Origin: JBAXGE01 sp044344145
GTDB taxonomy: Bacteria > Planctomycetota > Phycisphaerae > WQYP01
Assembly (NCBI GenBank): GCA_044344145.1
Contig: JBIJDM010000038.1
Location: 1-16,338 of the forward strand
Length of the DNA: 16,338 nucleotides
Direction of reading: 5' to 3'
A model generated the notes under the pieces. The model had not been told where the DNA came from, searched no databases, and saw only the letters and a list, made by a program, of their open reading frames with translations. This document shows, piece after piece, positions 12,102 to 16,338 of the stretch. The translations under genes were made by a program, and so were the position numbers. Every line of letters starts with the position of its first letter. Within the stretch, counting starts at the first letter, position 1.

Positions 12102-13553
12102 TTGCTTACCGGTATTTACAACATCACCGCTTATGGTGCCCAGCCCAATCAATCCGAACTGGCCACGCCGGCCGTGCAGGCCGCCATTGATGCGGCGGCG
12201 GCCGTCGGGGGCGGGGTGGTGCTCGTGCCGCCCGGCACGTACCGGATCGGCACGATTTTCCTCAAGAGCAATATCACCCTTGAGTTGCAGGCCGGGGCGG
12301 TGCTGGTGGGTTCGCCGAACATCAGTGATTACCCGGTCAGGCCGTATGGTCAGATCTGGCCGCATGATCCGCAAACCGAATGGTATCACCTGATTATTGC
12401 CGAAAATGCTGTGGATGTGACTCTCCGTGGTCCCGGGCGCATTGATGGCAACGGGCCCGCATTCCGGCACACCGCCGCGGGGCCGCGGATGTGGATGGAA
12501 ATGATCAAACCGCGGGTCGAAGCCATGGTGCATTTCCGCAACTGCCGGAATGTGCGGGTGCTGGATGTATGTCTGGATGACAGCCCGGCGTGGAATCTGC
12601 ATTTCTATGACTGTGACAATGTCTGGGTGCGCGGGTTGCAGATCAGTGGCGCCCTGTTCGGCCCCAATATTGACGGCATTGATGTGCAGGGGTGCCGGGA
12701 TGTGCTGATCAGCGATTGCCAGATTTGCACCGGCGACGATGCGATTGTCTGCTTTCCCTCGCGGGAGCGCGATTGCGAGCGGGTCACGGTCACGAATTGC
12801 AGTCTGGAAACCAATTGCGTGCCGTTCAAAGCCTATGTCGTGGACGACCGCGCGGTGCGTGATCTGACGTTCAGCAACTCCACGATCATCCGCAGCACGC
12901 GCGGGGTGGCGCTGTATATGTTCAATCAGGGCGTGATTGAAAATGTGCTGGTCAGCAATGTCGTAATCAATACCGAATCGGGCTTCTGGCTCAACCGTCC
13001 GCTGCAGATTGATGCCCGGCGCTTTGACAAAATGGTCGCCGTGCCCGATAGCGCCCCACGCGGCGTGATTCGCAACGTGCAATTCAGCAATCTGGTCATC
13101 CGCACCGATGGGCGCATCATCTTCACCGCGGCCGATGATCTGCAGGCCGAAAATGTGGTCCTGCGCGATATCCGAATCATCTATCCGGTGGTGGAAGACC
13201 CGAAAGCCTACGGCGACGTGCGCAGCTCGCAATTCAATCTGCACAGTCCCGAGGCCCGCGCCGCCCGGGCGGCAGTGGTGGTGGATAATGTCAAACAACT
13301 GACGCTGGAAAATGTGCAGGTGAGTTGGCCCGATGGTAACCGCCCCGAACCCTGGCGCGGTTTGCTCGATGGGCAGGGGCAACCCAAACCCTATCCACGT
13401 CTGCCGGATGCCGATCCCCCGGCCTTCTCGGTGCTCTGGGCCCGGCGCGTGCGCCAAGGTTACATCCACAATCCCTTGGCCCGGCCATTCCTGAACGCCC
13501 CGCGTTACGATGTGGCGGATTGCACCGACCTGACGCTGGATCCGCCGCGCTGA
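12102..13553 (+). CDS. GH28-like right-handed beta-helix protein (polygalacturonase superfamily), atypical active site
   Basis: This 483-residue protein has the polygalacturonase layout. It opens with YNITAYGA, then AIDAAAAVGGG, then VLVPPGTYRIGTIFLKSNITLEL (40-62), followed by many beta-helix coils. Two catalytic motifs of GH28 are visible in modified form: NIDG (189-192, usually NTDG) and GDDA (211-214) with both aspartates. The GHG motif expected about 20-25 residues later is absent; the matching stretch reads NCVPFKAY (238-245). The RIK motif appears replaced by GVALYMF. No signal peptide is present, so the protein is probably cytoplasmic, acting on imported oligosaccharides if it is an enzyme at all. 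Translation starts at TTG, fixed by AAGGAAG. The gene stands alone between a dyad-rich spacer and a convergent ankyrin gene 15 nt away. Other carbohydrate-active beta-helix functions are possible. Confidence 0.82.
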   Translation: MLTGIYNITAYGAQPNQSELATPAVQAAIDAAAAVGGGVVLVPPGTYRIGTIFLKSNITLELQAGAVLVGSPNISDYPVRPYGQIWPHDPQTEWYHLIIAENAVDVTLRGPGRIDGNGPAFRHTAAGPRMWMEMIKPRVEAMVHFRNCRNVRVLDVCLDDSPAWNLHFYDCDNVWVRGLQISGALFGPNIDGIDVQGCRDVLISDCQICTGDDAIVCFPSRERDCERVTVTNCSLETNCVPFKAYVVDDRAVRDLTFSNSTIIRSTRGVALYMFNQGVIENVLVSNVVINTESGFWLNRPLQIDARRFDKMVAVPDSAPRGVIRNVQFSNLVIRTDGRIIFTAADDLQAENVVLRDIRIIYPVVEDPKAYGDVRSSQFNLHSPEARAARAAVVVDNVKQLTLENVQVSWPDGNRPEPWRGLLDGQGQPKPYPRLPDADPPAFSVLWARRVRQGYIHNPLARPFLNAPRYDVADCTDLTLDPPR

Positions 13554-13575
13554 CCGCCCCCTGCGGCTTCAGCGC
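13547..13575. other. Stem-loop joining both stop codons at the convergent junction
   Basis: GCGCTGA (13547-13553) is exactly complementary to 13569-13575, so the stop codon of the GH28-like gene and that of the ankyrin gene lie in opposite arms of one 7-bp stem with a 15-nt loop. No T-run follows on either strand. It may be a compact bidirectional 3'-end structure, or chance in GC-rich DNA. Confidence 0.4.
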
Positions 13576-15545
13576 CAGAAATTCAGCGCCCGGGTCCAGC
13601 GGATGGGCCGCAGCAACCAGGCCAGCCAACCCCGTTCAATATACTCCGTGAGGATCTTACTCACCGCCTGATGGCCGTTTTGTTCGGCTTTGCGCAGGGC
13701 CGTCTGACCAGTGTGATCGCGCAGATGCAGATAGGCGAAATGTTCGATCAGCACCTTCACCACGGTGGTATGCCCCTTTTCCGCCGCCAGCATCAGGGCC
13801 GTCTCGCCTTTCTGATTGCGGGTATTCACGTGGGCACCTTTGTTGACCAGCACGGCCACCACCTGCTGGTGTCCGTTCTGGGCGGCCAACATCAGCGCGG
13901 TACGGTCCTGGGCATCGCGGGCATGCAGGTCCGCCCCGTGCTGCAGGAGCAGCAGCAGTGTTTCCAGATGGCCTTCCATCGCCGCCAGCAGCAACGGGGT
14001 CCAATGCTGCCGGTCGGTACTGCGGGCATTGACCGTCGCGCCATGTTCCAGCAGCATACTTACGATCGCGGTATGCCCGTCTTCCGCCGCCAGCAACAGC
14101 GCCGTCCAGCCTTCCGCATCCGGGATTTCCACTTGGGCGCCGTGGTTCAACAGCGTCTGGACGATGTCCCGGTGCCCGTTCAGACCGGCTTCCATCAGGG
14201 CTGTGCGGCCGGTGTGGGTACGGGCGTCAACCTCGGCACCGCGTTCCAGCAACAATTCATTTAATGCCTTATTACCATGCTGGGCCGATAACACCAGCGC
14301 CGTGCGGCCGTCCTTGGGACTGCGGGCATCCACATTGGAACCATGCGACAGCAGCAGGGTCGCCACGTCACGATGCCCATTCTGAGCCGCCAGCAGCAGC
14401 GCCGAGATGCCCTCTTGGTCGCACATCTGTACTTCCGCCTGATGCTCCACCAGTTCCTCCACCACGCCGGCAAACCCGCCGTACGCCGCCGCCATCAGCG
14501 CCGTGCGGCCATGCACAGTTTGGGCATTCACATCCGCCCCCGCCGCCCACAACATCCGTACCACCGCCCGGAACCCGCCCATAGCCGCCAGCATCAGTGG
14601 GGTCACGCCATCGGTGCGCCGACAGCCGGCCTGGGCGCCCTGGGCCAGCAGCAGCGCCACGACATCCATATACCCCTGCTTGGCCGCCAAAAGCAGTGCG
14701 CCGTTGCGCATGGTGCCGGTCACACCTTGGGCCCGTTGCAACAGCAACCCCACCACGCCGGGATGATTGTGCAGCACGGCCAGATTCAACGGCGTGCCCT
14801 CGGGTTCATGGCCCAGGGTCACACTGGCGCCCTGTTGGAGGAGCCAATTGACAATTTCGCCGTGCCCGGCTTGCGCGGCATACCCCAGTGCCGTTAGGCC
14901 GCGCCCATCCTGAGTATTCACCACCGCGCCGGACCGCACCAGCAGGCGGACCAGATCATAATGCCCCTGTTTGGCCGCGCGGGCCAGATAATCATCCAGC
15001 CGGTTCCCCGCCCGGATATCCTGGCGCACATCTTTGGGCAGATTGGCCGCATCGAAGATCGCTTCCTGATCCGTGCTGTCCAACCCGGTGGTCACTTCCA
15101 CCGGCAAGACCCCCAGCGCCACCGCCCAATTTTCCACACACCAGCGGGCCACGGTGTATTCCAGCCCATGGGCTTCCTGCATGCGCTCCACCAATTTGCG
15201 CACGCGCACCGCCACACTGTCATGCCCGGGCGCGGTCAGTTCCTGGGGCACATTGGCCCGCACGGCCGTGGCCAGCAGATTCACTTCGCGCGCGTGCTCC
15301 CGGCCAAACAGGTTCAGCAGGAACTGTTCGCCGTGGTTCGGGTCCTGTCCGAGCGCGCGGAGTAAAAACTCCCGATAGCGCTCCGGCTCGGTACACATAT
15401 CCTCCAACACCACCGCCACATTACCTGCCCGGTCCACCGCATTGGGCTGCGGTTCCGCCGCGTCCGCGGGGTACGGTCCGCGGTAAAACTCCTGCCCTTG
15501 CCGCGCAATCATTTCCACCAACATTTGCCGGGGTATGCTTACCAT
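13569..15545 (-). CDS. Ankyrin-repeat protein with a helical N-terminal adaptor-like domain
   Basis: This 658-residue protein has no signal peptide. Residues 1-50 look partly disordered. Residues 55-146 form a helical domain with LLNLFGREHAREVNLLATA near 77-95 and the motif ARWCVENWAVALGV (133-146). I recall similar sequences (Trp-x-Val-Glu-x-Trp-Ala-x-Ala-Leu-Gly) in many bacterial multidomain proteins next to varied repeat or enzymatic domains, but cannot name the family with certainty. Residues 182 to about 640 are roughly 14 tandem ankyrin repeats of about 33 residues (pattern GxTALxxAAxxGHxxVVxxLLxxGAxVNxx), a protein-binding solenoid. The final 20 residues are rich in Trp, Leu and Arg and might touch a membrane. 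ATG at 15545 is chosen for its GAGG site 5-6 nt upstream; the open frame further upstream overlaps the neighbouring gene. It follows another ankyrin gene by 43 nt, probably in one operon. The binding partner is unknown. Confidence 0.88.
   Translation of the reverse strand: MVSIPRQMLVEMIARQGQEFYRGPYPADAAEPQPNAVDRAGNVAVVLEDMCTEPERYREFLLRALGQDPNHGEQFLLNLFGREHAREVNLLATAVRANVPQELTAPGHDSVAVRVRKLVERMQEAHGLEYTVARWCVENWAVALGVLPVEVTTGLDSTDQEAIFDAANLPKDVRQDIRAGNRLDDYLARAAKQGHYDLVRLLVRSGAVVNTQDGRGLTALGYAAQAGHGEIVNWLLQQGASVTLGHEPEGTPLNLAVLHNHPGVVGLLLQRAQGVTGTMRNGALLLAAKQGYMDVVALLLAQGAQAGCRRTDGVTPLMLAAMGGFRAVVRMLWAAGADVNAQTVHGRTALMAAAYGGFAGVVEELVEHQAEVQMCDQEGISALLLAAQNGHRDVATLLLSHGSNVDARSPKDGRTALVLSAQHGNKALNELLLERGAEVDARTHTGRTALMEAGLNGHRDIVQTLLNHGAQVEIPDAEGWTALLLAAEDGHTAIVSMLLEHGATVNARSTDRQHWTPLLLAAMEGHLETLLLLLQHGADLHARDAQDRTALMLAAQNGHQQVVAVLVNKGAHVNTRNQKGETALMLAAEKGHTTVVKVLIEHFAYLHLRDHTGQTALRKAEQNGHQAVSKILTEYIERGWLAWLLRPIRWTRALNFWR
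13610..15002 (-). repeat. Tandem ~99-bp imperfect repeats coding for ankyrin units
   Basis: About 14 consecutive units of roughly 99 bp each encode one ankyrin repeat. They are diverged but keep recurring words such as the reverse complement of GGGCGGCATTGGTC-like stretches around the ALMLAA helix. The repetition gives long spurious open frames on the plus strand and is a possible substrate for unequal crossing-over. Confidence 0.75.
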
Positions 15546-15588
15546 GACAACCTCGCCGTTTGAATTTCGCACCGATACAGGCCACAAC

Positions 15589-16338
15589 TCAGCGTAATGC
15601 CACCGAATCCGGGGGATGACTGGAACTATACTGCCGCAGCAGCGCCACAATATCGCGGTGGCCGGTGTTGATCGCCGCCATCAGGACGCTGGTGCCATCG
15701 CGGTCGGTGAGATACACATCGGCCCCGTGTTCCAACAGGGTTACCACCACTTCCTTCTGGCAGTATTCGGTGGCCAGCAAGAGTGCCGTGGCCCCGCGAT
15801 GATTCTGCATATCCACCAACGCCTGATGCTGGAGCAGACATTTCACCATGGCCACCTGCCCGCGCTGGGCGGCATTCATCAGCGGGGTCATGCCGCGCCG
15901 ATCCGGCACATTCACCCCCACCCCCGCCGCCAGCAGCGCCAACACCACTTCCAGCCGGCCGTTACTCACGGCCAGATTCAGGGCACTGTCGCCATCCTCA
16001 TTCTGGGCATTGGTATCGGCCCATTTACTCAGCAACACTTCCACCACCGCCAGATGCCCGCTGATGCACGCCGACAGCAGCGCCGTCCAACCGGTGCGGG
16101 TCACCGTATTCACTTCGGCGCCGTGCTCGATCAGCAAGCGCACCAGATGCACGTGCCCGGACAGGGCCGCAAACATCAGCGCCGTCTCCCCCGCCCGCGT
16201 TTGCAGATTGACATCGGCCCGCCGGGCCAGCAAGACCCGCATCACTTCCTCATGCCCACAGAACGCCGCCGCCATCAGGGCACTACGGCCTTCTTTGGAT
16301 TGCACGTTGACTTCGGCGCCTTTGTCCAGCAGGGCATT
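15589..16338 (-). CDS. Ankyrin-repeat protein (5'-truncated by window edge)
   Basis: This is the C-terminal 249 residues of a second ankyrin protein; the frame is open to the window end, so its start lies outside. It contains the tail of one repeat (DKGAEVNVQS), about seven further repeats of 33 residues, and a short C-terminal tail, SSSHPPDSVALR. Consensus turns such as GWTALLSA, HGADVYLTD and RDGTSVLMAA are easy to see. The repeats are closer to the ankyrin consensus than some in the downstream gene (for example its third and fourth). The stop lies 43 nt before the start of the next ankyrin gene, on the same strand. Whether it also carries the helical N-terminal domain of its neighbour cannot be seen. 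It probably acts as a cytoplasmic protein-binding scaffold; no enzymatic domain is visible. Confidence 0.88.
   Translation of the reverse strand, partial: NALLDKGAEVNVQSKEGRSALMAAAFCGHEEVMRVLLARRADVNLQTRAGETALMFAALSGHVHLVRLLIEHGAEVNTVTRTGWTALLSACISGHLAVVEVLLSKWADTNAQNEDGDSALNLAVSNGRLEVVLALLAAGVGVNVPDRRGMTPLMNAAQRGQVAMVKCLLQHQALVDMQNHRGATALLLATEYCQKEVVVTLLEHGADVYLTDRDGTSVLMAAINTGHRDIVALLRQYSSSHPPDSVALR

Noticed and set aside
12096..13469. A 457-codon minus-strand open frame across the GH28-like gene
   Set aside because: The plus-strand frame carries recognisable beta-helix and GH28 motifs. The reverse frame is His/Ile/Arg-rich and follows codon-position bias of the real gene.
13671..15547. 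Several long plus-strand open frames (around 13671-14264, 14343-14897 and 14888-15547) opposite the ankyrin gene
   Set aside because: They lie antisense to a clear ankyrin-repeat coding sequence, have His/Gln/Pro/Arg-rich composition typical of reverse-frame translation of GC-rich repeats, and show no conserved motif.
15546..15650. The idea that the two ankyrin genes are one gene broken by a frameshift
   Set aside because: The upstream gene ends in a non-repeat tail and the downstream one begins with its own ribosome binding site and a non-ankyrin helical domain, so they are two intact genes rather than halves of one solenoid.

Overview
The window looks like a chromosomal segment of a planctomycete, probably from the Phycisphaerae. 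The inference rests on a groEL-groES-groEL-dnaJ-grpE cluster (an order I recall from planctomycetes), exported proteins with short Ala/Thr-Gln/Arg-Pro linkers (ATQP, TTQP, ATRP), fairly high GC content, and a GH28-type enzyme next to a Gfo/Idh/MocA oxidoreductase. No database search was possible, so the taxonomy is tentative.

Region 1 (1-5907, all + strand) is a chaperone and housekeeping block. It holds the end of a GroEL with a Gly-Gly-Met tail, GroES, and a second complete GroEL without that tail. A strong intrinsic terminator follows. Then come DnaJ, GrpE, an FmdB-type zinc ribbon, YacG, and a lipoprotein of the cobalamin/iron-siderophore substrate-binding family. From dnaJ to the lipoprotein the gaps are 2-29 nt, which suggests one transcript. 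DnaK is not in view.

Region 2 (5908-13553) is accessory, with alternating strands. A trypsin-like serine protease lipoprotein (-) is divergent from a Gfo/Idh/MocA oxidoreductase (+). Next is a two-gene minus-strand unit of large exported proteins of unknown function: a helical TPR-like protein, then a protein with a predicted beta-propeller and helical repeats. A 297-nt divergent spacer rich in dyad symmetries separates them from a GH28-like beta-helix protein (+) that starts at TTG and appears to lack the GHG and RIK catalytic motifs.

Region 3 (13569-16338, - strand) holds two tandem ankyrin-repeat genes. The upstream one is cut by the window edge. The downstream one has about 14 ankyrin repeats behind a helical N-terminal domain that resembles a module I remember from many bacterial multidomain proteins.

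The least understood parts are the exported two-gene unit (8222-11804) and the ankyrin pair with its helical domain (13569-16338). The paired GroEL paralogues around a single GroES are the most tractable biochemical question. No rRNA, tRNA, CRISPR array, insertion sequence or attachment site was recognised.
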